From positions 21,023,001-21,087,000 of the forward strand of contig NC_092673.1 in assembly GCF_964355755.1 (NCBI RefSeq): DNA of 64,000 nt, in the 5' to 3' direction. Of this stretch, positions 11,601 through 25,000 are shown in pieces; position 1 is the first letter of the stretch, and every line of letters starts with the position of its first letter. The notes under the pieces are model-generated. The model made no database searches. It saw only the letters and a list, made by a program, of their open reading frames with translations, and was not told where the DNA came from. Source of the stretch: Antedon mediterranea (Eukaryota > Echinodermata > Crinoidea > Comatulida > Antedonidae). The translations under genes and the position numbers were made by a program.

Positions 11601-14600
11601 CAAAGAGCTTGAAGATCATAAGTTATAATAAACCTTAGTTTTGATAGAATTTCCGTCACCATCTTCAAAATCATATATAAAAAAAAACGTGTTAAAACAA
11701 AGTAGTACGCTTTTCAAAATATACCAAAAATAAACATATTAAATTATAATAACTTTGAAGACAGTGTGATTTTTATGAAATTCGTACCGCAAATATCACG
11801 GACCAATTGAGCTCCGATCACCAGTGGTGGATCCAGAATTTTGAAATAATGGGGGTCCAAGGCATATGGTGAAATGAAGAGCTTAATTTGATGTTCTATC
11901 TTTTGCATTACAATTTGGGAAATTTTGTAGATTTATAAATTTATTTATTAATTTAGGAACCTACCCATGCTCTCGATTTTTTCGTAGATAAGTTGGGGAC
12001 CCTTCATGTGAAAGATAGCCGAAATACTTCCTAAATATAACTAAACGTAACTCTCTAAATAATCTCTATCTTACTATAAAGTAAAAAGAAGTTGCTCATA
12101 AGATTTGAACCCCATACATCAACATGTAGAGTCCATAGTCTAATCCACTCGACTACAAAGACGGCTCGCAGAAAGCGTTTGCAGTAGAGAATGGTAGTTA
12201 GCTCAATTCTTACGTCATACCTTATGGATATGACTAATGAATATTCATTTTTATTTTGACGTTTCATGAGGGGTCTCCAACCCATGTATGAAAAGAAATA
12301 TCACTGCCTGCTTACCTGCCAAGCATCATCTGATTTCATTAAACATCCATTTTTTGCCATATCTTCAAGACATTTGATGTTTATTTCTTGATACAAACCA
12401 TGACGAACAATCTCCCTCCATGCCTCTACCAACATACCCTTGTTAACTAGGTTTAGAATTAAACGACGTGCCCCTACAATAACTCGACGGTTTGAATACA
12501 GAACATGCTAAATTAACAAATAGAATGCAAATACAAGATAGTCAATGATTATACTATTGTCAGATTACAAAGGCTGGTTGCTGTAGGGGTGCGAAAATTG
12601 TAAATGTAGAACTGACTACCCCCTGGATTAGCAGCCAAGGGTGTCCCGTTGATTGAAACAAATATACTATAAAATGAAAACCTTACTTTAATATATTCTT
12701 CTCTTGGAGACACAACATTCCTCATACATTCTCTCTGAGGATATGACAGAGGAAGTTTCGGATTCCTCAGCTGCACACACAATTCTGATGCTTTACAGCA
12801 TTTCTCTAACATATACTTTCCTGGATATGTATACGAATAGTAATCTGGGAATGCATGGCGTGGAGTGTAATTCAGTAGTGGATATTTGACGTCATTACTT
12901 GACAAAGCATAACCAACAGTTTTAACTGGTTGTGAGCCAAGATGTTTTGCTTGAATGTCAATGACTCTCCTTGCACGTGACGTCTGGTTTTGAAGTGTCA
13001 CCGCTTGTTTGGTTTGAGCGCTTTCCTGTCGTGTAAGCGAACTTGCAGCTGCTGAAGCAGAATCTGTGTGACTGGTTTGTTTTTGGGTTGGCTCATTTAG
13101 GTTTTTAACATTCCTATCACTGTTTGTATCAAGGCTAGACTTCTTTTTCGCAATATTCTCCCTAAAAAAATAAAGTTTAGTTAAATATTTTAGATGCTTA
13201 GAATTTAGTGAACATATTTTTAAAATTTAGAAGAATTTTAAAAATAAAGAAGATATACATATAACCATTATTTTATACTAATATTCTTAAGTAATATTGT
13301 TCAATGTACAACATAAAAATACCCTCACCGTTGAGCTGATTTTTCATCATTATCGGATGAAAAGAAATCACTGGAGTCACAGTACAGTGACAGCCTATCA
13401 CAGTCTTCACTATCTCTGTCATTTTGTTTCTTACATGCAGGACTTTGACATACACTTTCACCAACTGATTCGGTTTTGTCTGTATCCTTGCCATTCTCAG
13501 TACCATCAGAATCACTACTGGCACTACCATCATTATCATTTTCATCATCTTCATTTAAGATTACTGTTTCTTCAGTTGGTTCATTATCACTTTCCTCTGA
13601 ACTATAATCTTGCAAAAGAAAAAGACTGTAAAGTTTACATGGAGATGTCAAAAATTTGGATGTGAAAGAGTCTTCATTTACTGTCACGGAATCACTTTCA
13701 TTGTCATTATTCTTGTCAACAGTTTGGGATGTTTCATCTGTCTTTACATATTTCTGAATATCTCCAGAGTCTTCTAATGTACACAGATTATCTACTGGAT
13801 TGCAGTCCCTTGGACCAATTTCTTCTAGTACAGTTTTATCTTCTCGTGCTTCTTCATATATGGAGTTATCTATAACTTTCTTTCTAGTGTAATTTTCGTG
13901 AACATTATTTTCCAAATCACAAGATTCAATGTTGACGTTCATGCAAACACTATCCTGGTCTTTCATGATATCTTGATTGATTTCACTGTAAACATAACCA
14001 TCTTGGTTAACTTGGTTTTCGTCTAAAGCAATTGTTGTTTCATCAAAAGAACATTCTTCTAAATCCAGTTTTTGACAATCTGTATTCTTTGGAACATCAT
14101 TCTTTTTGATAGAATTATTTGTTGTATGTTCAAATAAAGCGTCTTGGTAGAAGTTTTGTTTCTTTGTTTCATCAATTTCACAGTCAATATTCTTTCCATT
14201 TCGCCTGCTATCAATGTTTTCTACTGTTCCACAGGTTTCTTCGTTATCTAATGTTAGGAACTGAACTTCTTCACTGTGTGGTTCAGTTTTACCATCAACA
14301 TCATCAAGAATGTACATATCAGAAGGACAGATGATGATGTTGGTGACAAGAACATTTTCTAATCCATCATACATCTGTTGATCTCGAACCAAAGTAGAAT
14401 CTCTCTCATGAATATTATTACAATCTTCAGTTGTCTCATTCAGATGTTCTAGTTTGTCCACCTCACCTTCTTCTGGATATATTTGACAGGAATATTCACG
14501 ATCACAAAATCCAGTCTCGACACATTCTTTGAATGTTTCTGTGTTCAACAAGCTATTAAAATCATCATTATTTAATGATCCAATGTCAAAAGTGCTGTCT

Positions 14601-16237
14601 TCTAAAATTTCCTCATTTTGAGATGGTTCACCACTTTCCATAATACTGTTTGGAGGTTCTTGGTTCTGTAAATAAGTTATACATTCTGGAAGTAACATTT
14701 CCACATCTCCACATGAACTGTTAGTTTCTATAACCACATTATCAGAACTATCATCTCGTGACAGATATTCCTGTTTGTTTTGCACCATAAAATCTGAAAT
14801 TCGTACACTACAGTTTGAAATATCATCGGTTTTGACATACATATCTAGCATCAAGTTTTCTACAGCAGATTCATCTTCAGTCTTGACATTTGCTGTTTTA
14901 ACATTTCTTTTTCTTTGTGAAATTTTTCTCTTCTTGGGAAGTTTTGACTTTTCTTCTGTTGTAAGCTGATCTTGGCTGATGTGTTGGTCTGCTACATTGT
15001 TAGCATGGCTTTGCCTCGATTTGTAGGCGAGTCTTAGTTTCCTTCTTTTCGAAACTTTCTTCCGAGTGACATTAACAAGATTAACTGGATTCTGCATGTT
15101 ACAATCTTCAGTCACTCGAGATTCAAAGGGCTGATGATCAGATCCTCCTCCAGATATTTGTTGAAATTCAAGCGGCTGATTACAACCAATTTCAGAGACT
15201 TGTTGAGATTCAAGAGGCTGATGACATCTAACTTCAGAGACTTGTTGAGAATCAATGGACTGATTAGATCCTTCTTCAGAATTGTGCCTTTTCCTACTTT
15301 TTACTGAAGGTGGGTGTGGTGTTAACTTCCCATTACTTCCTTTTTTTTGCAGGCAAAGCTTTAAATCAGAGTTTTGGGTCTCTTTGCTGGCAACCATCCA
15401 ACAGTCACCAATCATTTTTTGGGAACTAACATTGCCTAATATGGTAGAGACTGTTGAACTTTTTTTCAGAGATGTTGCTGGTTGTTTTATTTTGACTGAA
15501 GTACTAGTATTGTCTTTTCGTCTCTGCTGGATTACATGCTTTGTATCCTTTTTGTCAAAAGTTGTTGATGCAACTGGTGTCTTCCTTCTTTTCGCTTTAA
15601 AACGACCATTTTTATGTCTTCTTATTATGCCATCTAGTTTTTTAACATTTTTATCAACAGAGTTTTTCTTCTTACGAGTTGATAAATCTGTTGTTTTCAT
15701 TCTTTTTGCTGGAGGTCTACCAATACTATTCGTTATCATTACGCCATCTCGTTTTGTAACATTTTTATCAACAGAGTTTTTCTTCTTAGGAGTTGATAAA
15801 TCTGTTGTTTTCATTCTTTTTGCTGGAGGTCTACCAATACTATTCGTTATCATTATGCCATCTCGTTTTGTAACATTTTTATCAACAGAGTGTTTCTTCT
15901 TACCAGTTGAAAAATATGTTGTTTTCGTTTTTTTTGCTGAAGGTCTACCATTACTTTTTTTAAACATTACGCTATCAGGTTTTGTGCCATCTTTATCAAC
16001 AATTTTTTTTTTCTCACTAGATGATACATCTGTTGTTTTCCTTCCTTTCGCTCCATGTTTACCAACACTATTTTTTATCGTTACAGGTTTTGTATCAACA
16101 GTGTTTTTCTTCTTACTAGTAGATGCATCTGTTGTCTTCTCTGCTTTCTTTACTAGAATTCTACTACTACTTCGTCTCAGGATTACTTTGCTTGACTTAC
16201 TGTTATTTTCAACCACTTTTTTTGTGTTAATTTTCAT
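5655..16237 (-). CDS. TOPAZ1: TOPAZ1-like germ-cell protein, ten coding exons
   Basis: Coding exons on the minus strand: 16237-13329, 13161-12687, 12507-12316, 11662-11556, 11011-10861, 10350-10267, 9747-9635, 8010-7947, 7056-6873, 6271-5655. All junctions are GT..AG in consistent phase. They give 1631 residues, close to human TOPAZ1 as recalled (about 1690). An in-frame stop nine bases before the ATG supports the start. The first exon encodes about 970 disordered Lys/Ser/Thr-rich and then acidic residues, including about five 40-residue repeats with a GRPPAKRMKT core (roughly 15600-16150). The later exons encode an ordered, helical, PPR-like region (for example DILDQLLSGLLATSQWETAK) and a conserved C-terminal domain. 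TOPAZ1 acts in vertebrate spermatocytes. The assignment rests on architecture, exon pattern and C-terminal resemblance, with no search run. Confidence 0.6.
6365..6480 (-). mobile_element. tRNA-like SINE fragment in a TOPAZ1 intron
   Basis: The minus strand reads GTAGAGCTGTAGCTTGGTGG and then a B box, GGGTTCAATCC. The A/B box spacing is tRNA-like, but no intact acceptor stem is present. Similar degenerate tRNA-like heads lie near 7560-7650 and 12085-12185. Confidence 0.4.
8170..8625. mobile_element. MITE family B copy interrupted by a hairpin insertion
   Basis: Family B sequence in inverted orientation runs to about 8372 (GAAGTGATTAACTTTATTAA) and resumes near 8563 (CTATTCAAAGTCG). A 15-base direct repeat, TTATTAAAACTATTC, lies on both sides of the interruption. 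Confidence 0.6.
8411..8562. repeat. Near-perfect hairpin with arms of about 56 bp
   Basis: The left arm, 8411-8466, includes GTTAAACCAGTTGACAAGTA. The right arm, about 8500-8560, is its reverse complement with only small differences in the AATA-rich outer part. The loop is about 35 bases. It sits in a TOPAZ1 intron and would fold strongly in DNA or pre-mRNA. Confidence 0.85.
9136..9557. mobile_element. Foldback element with arms of about 125 bp
   Basis: The left arm begins TAAAGATGACTATAGCGAGG and the right arm ends CCTCGCTATAGTCATCTTA. Further inside, TCATCATCAGAACAGTAAAC pairs with GTTTACTGTTCTGATGATGA. The central spacer is about 170 bp. No coding capacity. It lies in a TOPAZ1 intron. Confidence 0.8.
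10073..10160. mobile_element. MITE family A, short copy
   Basis: Left end GTCTACACTATCAAACTTTA and right end CAGACAGAGCTTA. The centre is reduced to a short TTTGGGCAC block. Confidence 0.6.
11299..11452. mobile_element. MITE family A, full copy in a TOPAZ1 intron
   Basis: Both ends carry the family inverted repeat (GGCTCTGTCTACACTATCAA and TTGATAGTGTAGACAGAGCTT) flanked by TA. The interior is an imperfect palindrome around GATGTGCCCATAAATGG. Confidence 0.85.
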
Positions 16238-19046
16238 TATGAATTACTACTGTGACTGACATCTATTCCATCATAAATTTAGCTGAGGGAAAATATTACA
16301 AAAGAGAAAAAAAAAAGAGAACAAAAAATGAAATAAAAATGTACCTTATTCAAAAGTAGGACATCATTTGAAGAAAGGCGTTTTGGTTCACTGACTGATT
16401 TCAGAATGAGAGTTGTTTTGGGTATGAATTTGTATTTGTACTTACAGTTTATGTGTACTTATTAACAATTGTATTGTGTGGATTTATAATTGAAATTACT
16501 GTAGAAAATGATGACAATGGCTGGTTGTTTTGTTTTATTAATACATTTAAATAGCTCTTTGAAATTGAAGAAATAGTATAATATTCTACATAAATGGAGA
16601 TAGAATTGACCATATGAATGTCATGTTAGATTCACATGAATAATTTTGATTATTTGAATAGAAAACAAAGAGTTTTACAGTAGATAGTAAGGGAGGTATA
16701 AAAATGAATACAATTATAAAATCCGACAAACCTTTTTGATAGAACAATGCCTTCCTTTGCAAGGTTGTAATGGTTTATTTGAATAAATAAATAAAAAGAT
16801 TGAATTCCTGATTAACGGAAATAAACCATATTTTTTTTTTATTACGGTACATTTTTTATTTATTTTATGTATTAGAAATACTGTACTTTTGTTATTTATA
16901 TTAGCATACGGATAGTTTATGACCTACATGTAGTTATAGCTATTTTAGCGTTTATAGAACTGACATCCAGCAAAAAGGTAGTAGTAGGTAGTATGGTCAG
17001 ACTTTAATAATTAATAAAGATTTACTTCTACTGTTTGTATTAAAAAATGTTACGGTTTCAGCCTTCCAGCTATTTGTGGCATTGTTCGTCTTTTTTTGAC
17101 AATAAATATACCAGAAATATTTCATGAGTGTGCTTTGGTGTTGATATTGTGTGCTAAAATCATTCTGTGACCATGAATTTGTAATATACAGCAGTTGAAT
17201 CAAGTTACACTGTTGATATCAAAATTACAATATATTGACAGAGCATGATCGACCCTCATTTGTTAATAGAAAATGAAAAGTTTTACAGTAGATAAGGGAG
17301 GTATAAAAATTAATTAAATTATTAATTCGATAGAACAAAGCCTTCTTTGCAAGGTTGTATGTTGTGTGTTAAATAGGATTATTAGTTATTAGTACTGTAT
17401 TAAATTGTATAGTTGAATGAATGAATGAAAGAATGAATAAATGAATAAATGAATATTAAAATTATTTTAACTTGTTTGAATTAACATGGAGTACGGTTTT
17501 TTTAAACTGGAACAAAGGCATTATTAGACAGTAATTGCATAGCCATAACATCGGCAAAAGCTCGATGCTCACTCTATACATGGTTCTGGTGGTAGAACAA
17601 GTCTCCTTGGATAAGGACTATAAAACTAGCTCATGTGCAAATAACCTAGTAAACCGATACCCAACTCCTTTCTAAGCGATATACAAGAATTGCATGCATG
17701 GTGTGCCCATAACCACAACACCATGGTTATTTTAAAATAAGTTGAGTGTCTAAATATTACACGCCGCATGCTATCATTTAAAAAACAAATTTACACACAA
17801 GATGGTTGGTGTGCCTATTTTAGAGAGGCGACCGGCCCGGGGGTCATTTGCATACAAAACAAACAGCCGGTAGGGGTGCAGCAGTCACTTTGAGACATGA
17901 GGCACTTGCGTTACCTGTTTTATAAAAATACTACGGACTTGAACTGCAAGGTGCAATATTTGTACTACCTCCAGACTAAGGGGAACCCTTCGCGACAGAG
18001 TTTGCGATAACACTGAACACTGGTGGCTAGTTTTTATTGAATTACCAGGCCCACGGAAATTTACCCTGTAAATGCGGCACCTACCCACATGTATAGAAAT
18101 ATTTAAGAATCACACCCCCACCCCTCCCCCGGGGCGACTAGCTGAACTTCAATTGGCTTAAGTCACCAACATTCAATAGCTTCTCATCCACTTTAATAAT
18201 AAATTAAAAATAGTTAGGGTCTAATAGGGCCAGGCTAAGTAAGGTAAGCAGGATTGTTAATTTAGACCTGTTTTGTGGTAACCGTGTGTTGAATATTCGA
18301 CGTGTTGACTTTTCTCGCCCAGGGCCAGGCCTCTAATAATATTAACCAGTATAATTATAATACATATGATATTATAGCCTACCATACAGGCTCAAATACA
18401 GACAAACTTCACGTACTACTGTTTAGTTTCAATCTCCATTCATGTACGCTACCTTAAACAGAGTAGTTAGGCCTACCTATCTAGTTTTTCTATTCGCATT
18501 CCTTCGTTAGCTAAATTAAAACTCGCGGAACACATGTAGCGCTAGCTGCGTACACAAATACAAAAACACATGTGGTGAAATGAAATGCTGCCACCACACG
18601 TTTTGAGAAAATGGTGGCGCACACCTTGGTTTGATGTTTACGTTAGTTACAAAAAAAAAAGTAGGGCCTAGGGCCTACATCAAGTAAACAAAGTGTTCAG
18701 AAGTCGAATATAATATTGTTTTTCTGATTTTTTTTTATGAAGGAAGGGACATTAATTGAATTATACATATACATTCTACTTTTGAATGTGACTTATCTCT
18801 TGAGTCGTATTGTACCTAGGCCTAATAACCGTCCATCACAATGTCAATGGTGGAGTAGGCTAGGCCTACATTTATAGTTTAGAGAGGCGAGTTAGAGTGG
18901 CTCATCCACTGGACGATTTATACTTTGCTATCCAGATACTATTAACCTTGGGCTAAATTTTTTTTAAATTGAATTATGTTCAATGGCATCACTTACTAAC
19001 TAGGTAGTACTCTTTACTTGACAAATTTTAATTTTCGTCTATAAAT
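16238..19046. other. Divergent intergenic region between TOPAZ1-like and DYNC2I2 genes
   Basis: About 2.8 kb between two start codons on opposite strands. It must hold both promoters, and possibly 5' UTR exons, but no TATA box or other core element is convincing. It includes a (GAAT)n-type microsatellite at about 17415-17455, a SINE family 1 fragment at about 17505-17720, and GGCCTA-rich DNA after about 18200. Confidence 0.4.
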
Positions 19047-22000
19047 ATGGCAAAATTTGTAGATGAAGATCTTGATGAAGTTGAATTCAAGTCGTGCTGG
19101 AAAAAGGAAAGGTAAATTCTTGGCCTATTGTCAAAGAGAGGCGCTACTGTATTTTCGCACCTTTTTATATTATTTTTTTATGGTTAGGTTCATTAGATCA
19201 CAGCAATACTATTAGTCAGTGGTTGAAACCTGAACTTATACTAATAACTAAGAGTAATAAGACTATAAGGCGGTGTGAAAGTGCAGTAGCACCATATCAA
19301 GGAGGATACTGCTGTATATAAAATATTATAATTTGTAAATCAATTCTGATGAAAGTTTAAACTAAAAACTTACAGTGTACAAATTTTAAACACAAGAAAA
19401 CTAATCAAATGCCAATCAATAATAGATATTAGTGCTATAATAGTAATATTATTTACAGTAATTGTTTTTAAAAGTAATTGAGTTTTGAGTGAAGAGAAAC
19501 AAACGCACCACCAAATGAATCTTAATATTTTTTTTTTTAATTTAACACATTGATTTCTTTTGTTTGTGTTTTTTTTTGTCACTTATTTCTTTTTTGTTAG
19601 AAATTTGCATAATTCAACTACACAAACGTTGGAAGTGGAAACTGATGATGCATCATCTCAGTCAGTCTCGAAGTCTCATGTAGAAATTCAAACAGAAGAT
19701 ACAAGCCCCGAAGCTTCTAAAACTCCAGAATATAACCCTGATGTAAGTACGCTAGATCAACAGATCTGGTGAATTCAGTTGAACGGTTGGCAGGGGCGCT
19801 GTTTACCGTACCTAAAGAGGCAACAATAATTTCATGCGTTTGAAGTCGACTCCCTCCTAGTTCTGGTGGTGAAGTAAATCTTCTTGGATATGGACTGTAA
19901 ACAATATGTCCAGTTGTTCGTGTGCACTTTAAAGAACCCAGTTAATTATTCAAGATTAGTAGGAGATTCCCCCGGTGAACTGAGTCACAAATAGCCTCTG
20001 CTTAGAGGATTTCCACCTATCTGATAGGACAGCAGTGATTGATTTACTATTGGTAATCCTTGACCACATGTGCCTAAATACGTAAATAAAATTGTAAAAA
20101 AATAACTAGTTAAAAGCCAAAACAATATTTTAAGCGATACTTTGAATGGTGAAAACATAAATAATTTATTTAATTTGATTTTTTTTACAGACACTGCTGG
20201 CATTTCTGAAACGTGTAGAGCCTGGTGTGATGGAATATCTTGATAAAACTCATCGTAGCCATGCATTTGATGGTAATGCTCACGCTTTAGATCGCTTATC
20301 ATAGGGCCTTAAGCTCTGTCTACACTATCAAACTGGTTTGACAAAAAAGTGCCCAGATATGGTAGTAATATGACAATTCCATATATGGGCACATCACATT
20401 TTTTTGTCACATAAAGTTTAATAGTGTAGACAGAGCTTTAAAGATAATTTGAATAGGCCATTTTGCAGTTTTAATAAACTTCCATAGAATATAAACAATT
20501 GTGTTTTCAATTATAAAAAGAAACTAGAAAGCCACTACGAGAGTGCCTACTGTAAAATTCTCTTACATATATATATATATTATATTTGTGTGTGTCTTAA
20601 TGCTGTTTGTGATTTAGTCTAATTTCACTACAAGCATGTGTATGCAAGTTTTGTGTAATGGTTATGTAATAAGCCTTTCAATTAACAATAGCTTCAGTTG
20701 ACTAACAATAGAACAGCAACGCGAAAATAAAACGAGTGAATTTGAAACGAAATAGGTTTTTAAACTACTCGCATTAAAAAAGGTGCACATTAAATCAAAT
20801 TATGTTTTAAAATTACAAATCACAAATTATAACTCTTGCCTCTTGTACAGAAATGAAGTTTTTTCAACAAGTAGTTCTTGAGAAAATGCAATTCCAGTTT
20901 ACTTGTTACTTTAAGACTGCTCGCCGGCTTTTGAAAAATTCTGTCCTATCTTTTAACACTAGCAGGTCCGAAAAGTATACTAAAAAGTGTTCCAGAATTG
21001 GGACCATGGTCCCAAATGGTCCCAAAATTTAATGGAATGGTCCTTAACCACATATCTATCTATAGATTCATTTTGGTAGAGATCTTGTAATTACTTTTTG
21101 AGTAATCCTGCTAACAAACAGACAAACAAACAGACAGACAAACAAACACACGCAATCGATTACATATACCTCTTTGGCGGAGGTAAATAACTTTTATGTG
21201 ACAAAAAAAAAGATTTAAAAAAAATATATATCTTTATGAAAGACAATATTATGTTTATGAAAGGTTGACTGTTAAGTAGTATGATTTTTTTTTCTAATTT
21301 ATGAGAACAATTTATGAATACCGTAAATTCCTTCCCCATACTCACCACATGTAGACAGATACAGACAGTATAAAGGATTGCTTTATGATAGATAAAACAC
21401 TGAGCTAATACTTGCACAAACTTAAACAGGTTTAAAAGTATAAAAATATCAATATCTTTTTTTATAGGATATGATGTGTCAACTGTGGATGAGGATTTGC
21501 CTATGAGTTGTATTCACACATTGACTGCTACGGAACTTGTAAAGGAACTTAAATGTACGTCCCTGTCCTGGAATGCTATTGGTTCGACCCTAGCAATTGG
21601 GTATGGCACGACAGACCATCAGGATTGGTGTACTCATAAGGTACTGTACAGTACATATTTTGTGAACATTTTTGATAGGTGGATTTCTTGATTATTTTTG
21701 TTTACCTCCGCCAAAGAGGTATATGATTGTAATCGGTCGTGTGTGTTTGAAAATTGGCCAAGTATGTTGATTGGTGCGGTTTGTGGGTGTGTGTTTGTTT
21801 GTTTGTCATCACTCTTGTGCTTACAATTTTGATTTGAATGACTCCTAATTACTACCATACATGCAAGGACGACACTGCCCAATTTTGGTTAAAATCCGGA
21901 CCACGGTCCCAATTCTGGACCACTTTTCAGATTTATGTTCAGACCTGCTAGTGTTAAAAGATAGGACAGAATTTTCAAAAGCCGGTGAGCAGTCTTAAAG

Positions 22001-25000
22001 TAACAAGTAAACTAAAATTGGATTTTCTCGAGAACTACTTGTACAAAAAAACTTCATTTTTGTACAAGAGGCATGAGTTATAAGTTGTGATTTGTAATTT
22101 TAAAACTTATTTCGAAAGGCTAATTACATAACCTTTACACCAAACTCGTATACACACGATTGTAGTGAAATTAGCCTAAATCACACAGCATTAAGACACA
22201 CACTTTTGGTGAAAATCGGGTCAAGGTCAGGAGGCCAATTTTGATTTGGCCAAGTGTCGCGCTATGCGCGAGGGCTAGTTTGTTTGTTAGCAGGATTACT
22301 CAAAAAGTAATTACAAGATCTTTACCAAAATGAATATACACATAGATATGTGGTCAAGGACCATTCCATTAAATTTTGGGACCATTTGGGACCATGGTCC
22401 CAATTCTGGACCAATTTTCAATTCAATTCAGACCTGCTAGAATCCTATTTCTTTTCAAATTCCACCATCTTAACCACTTTACCACACACTCACTCTGATA
22501 GTTGGTTGATCCTGAACATGTACCGATTTTATGGAAATGGTTTGTTAGTTTGCTGGAAAAACTGAATAATTGGTTTAATTTCTTGATTTATATATTCATG
22601 AACAAGAGATATTTATTTTGTGATTTGTCGGTTGACTTTTTAAATTTACTTTTTTACTAACTCAGGGACTTGTGTTGACTTGGAATCTAGACCGTCAAAA
22701 GGTCAAACAAGATAAGCCAGACACATCCATCGAGGTGTCAGTAAGTATCATTGTTATCTATGTTTTAAAGTTCATTTACACGTTAAGTATTTTTAATAAA
22801 TTTACTAAACTTGTGATGTTGTGAGAATAGAAAGACGGATTGATAATAACATGGACAGAAATTTCATTTTTTGCATTACATTTTTTTTTCCAGAGTTGTG
22901 TGAACTCTTTAGCATTTCATCCCAAGTTTCCAGCATGGATCGCTGGCGGAACATTTAGTGGTAATTATGTAATCAAGTTCTTTGATGAAAAATACAAAGA
23001 TGATAAAAAAGTAAAAGGTTACACAAGAGTATTTTTGTATATTGCTAAATATTAAAAACTGGATTTATTTTATGTATTAGGTGATGCAATGATTTGGGAT
23101 TTAGGTGAAAGTGAACCACTTATGTCTTCGTCTAGTCTGGATGAGGACAGCCACCGTGAAGGAGTTTGTAGTGTAGTCTGGATTGAGCAGTCTACTCGTA
23201 GCAGAAACAAAGCTAAGGTAGACTGTTCCTTTTTTTTTTCATTTTACTTTCAGTCCTATGATCAGACTATCATTTTTTTAAATACTGTGTTAAATAAATA
23301 GTTTGTGTCAAAAGATATAATATGTCTTTCCTTGATGTTGGTAGGTAATGAGCGTATGTAGTGAAGGAAAGGTGTTAATTTGGGACTTTGTCGTGGGCAA
23401 AGATCAGCTGAAATTGTCTGCTGGATGGTTTCTCTCATCTGGACCAACTAAAGGTCTAGGATCTGACACAAAGCAAGCTAGTCTAGGAGGTAACTATCAG
23501 CTTTCTCTACAAATAAGTTTCACGGTTGAAGGTTTTGTATTAAGTATATATATATATATATTTACTAATTAAACTAACTTAATAATTAATGTATATGATA
23601 GTGACAAATAAAGTACAGTATTTAAGTATTCACACAGTTTTCAAGATCAGTTTTTTTTTCATTTTTTGCATTTCAATTAATCTTAGTGACATGTTTATCA
23701 TTCTGGCCTGATGATCAATCCAGCATGATTGTAGGCAGTGAATCTGGTGGTCTTTACAAGTGCAATATGGTTGAAGATTTCACAGAAGGTATAGTTATAA
23801 TAGTGGTGAAATAAGTATTTTTTGGTATGAACATACGTCAGTACTGTTGCCTAGGGTCTCGCTCAAATATGTTGGTCAATACAAAGAGCATGATATTTGT
23901 ATACTTTCATATCGTTGTTGTTTAAAGACAAATATTGTATTTATTTGAATAAATGCCACCCATAGAATGATTTTGAATACACCACCCTCGAATAAATGCA
24001 CCAGGGCCTTTATTTATTTCCTCTAATAAACACCCTGCAACATGCATATATACACAATATTGTATTACAACACATTTCTATTTGTAGTAGAATTCATTGA
24101 CATGATCTACAATTTACCAAGCATTTTAATACAATTTTTACTGTATTTTATCAAATCTTGATATTAATTATGTTGTATTTTTTATAGAGGGTATTTATTT
24201 GATGATTAAATTATGTTACCATATTACACCCAACCAAATAAACACCTCCCACAAATAAACGCCTCCCTCGAATAAATGCCCCTTTTAAAACCCTCCTGAA
24301 CACTAAACAACCCTCAAAGAAATACAGCATACTTCCCTATTGCAGGGATCGATGTAGTAAATTTCAGAAATTACAATGCAAAAGATAGGAAATCATCTTA
24401 AGTTCAGCAAATTTACAACCACCCTCCACACCTAATTCAAAATATGAATTTGCCATTGTATCTTTTAGGTAATGATCTAGTAACGTCACTTCCAGTTGCG
24501 TTTAAATTCCAAGCACATCGAGGTCCTGTTTACAGCTCACATTGTTCTCCATTTCATCATAACTTGTTTTTATCCTGCAGCTCAGATTCCTGTGCTAGGA
24601 TACATTCTGTACTTGAGGTAAAAAGTTATATGATATGTATGCTTTTACTGATATTGAACAGCCATTCTGCATTGAAACACCAGTTCTCATCAGATCACTA
24701 AAGTTAAAGCTCTGTCTACACTATCAAACTAGTTTGACAAAAAAAGTGTGATGTGCCCAAATATGGTAGTGATATGTGTAAATATGGTAGTGATATGACA
24801 TCATCATGTCCATATATGGGCACATCACATTTTGTTGTCGTATAAAGTTTGATAGTGTAGATAGAGCTTAAGCAACATTGAACCCGATTGCTTTCTGTAT
24901 AGGAGTCGGTGAATCGCGGTGGGTGCTGTATATACCAGAGAGTTATGGTGTAATGATAATATTGGACTAGCATTTGACACTAATTTGATACTAATTGCAT

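Noticed and set aside
15282-16259. 325-residue plus-strand open frame opposite the TOPAZ1-like exon
   Set aside because: It is a Leu/Phe/Val-rich antisense shadow of the Lys/Thr-rich repeats on the coding strand, with no splice or start support.
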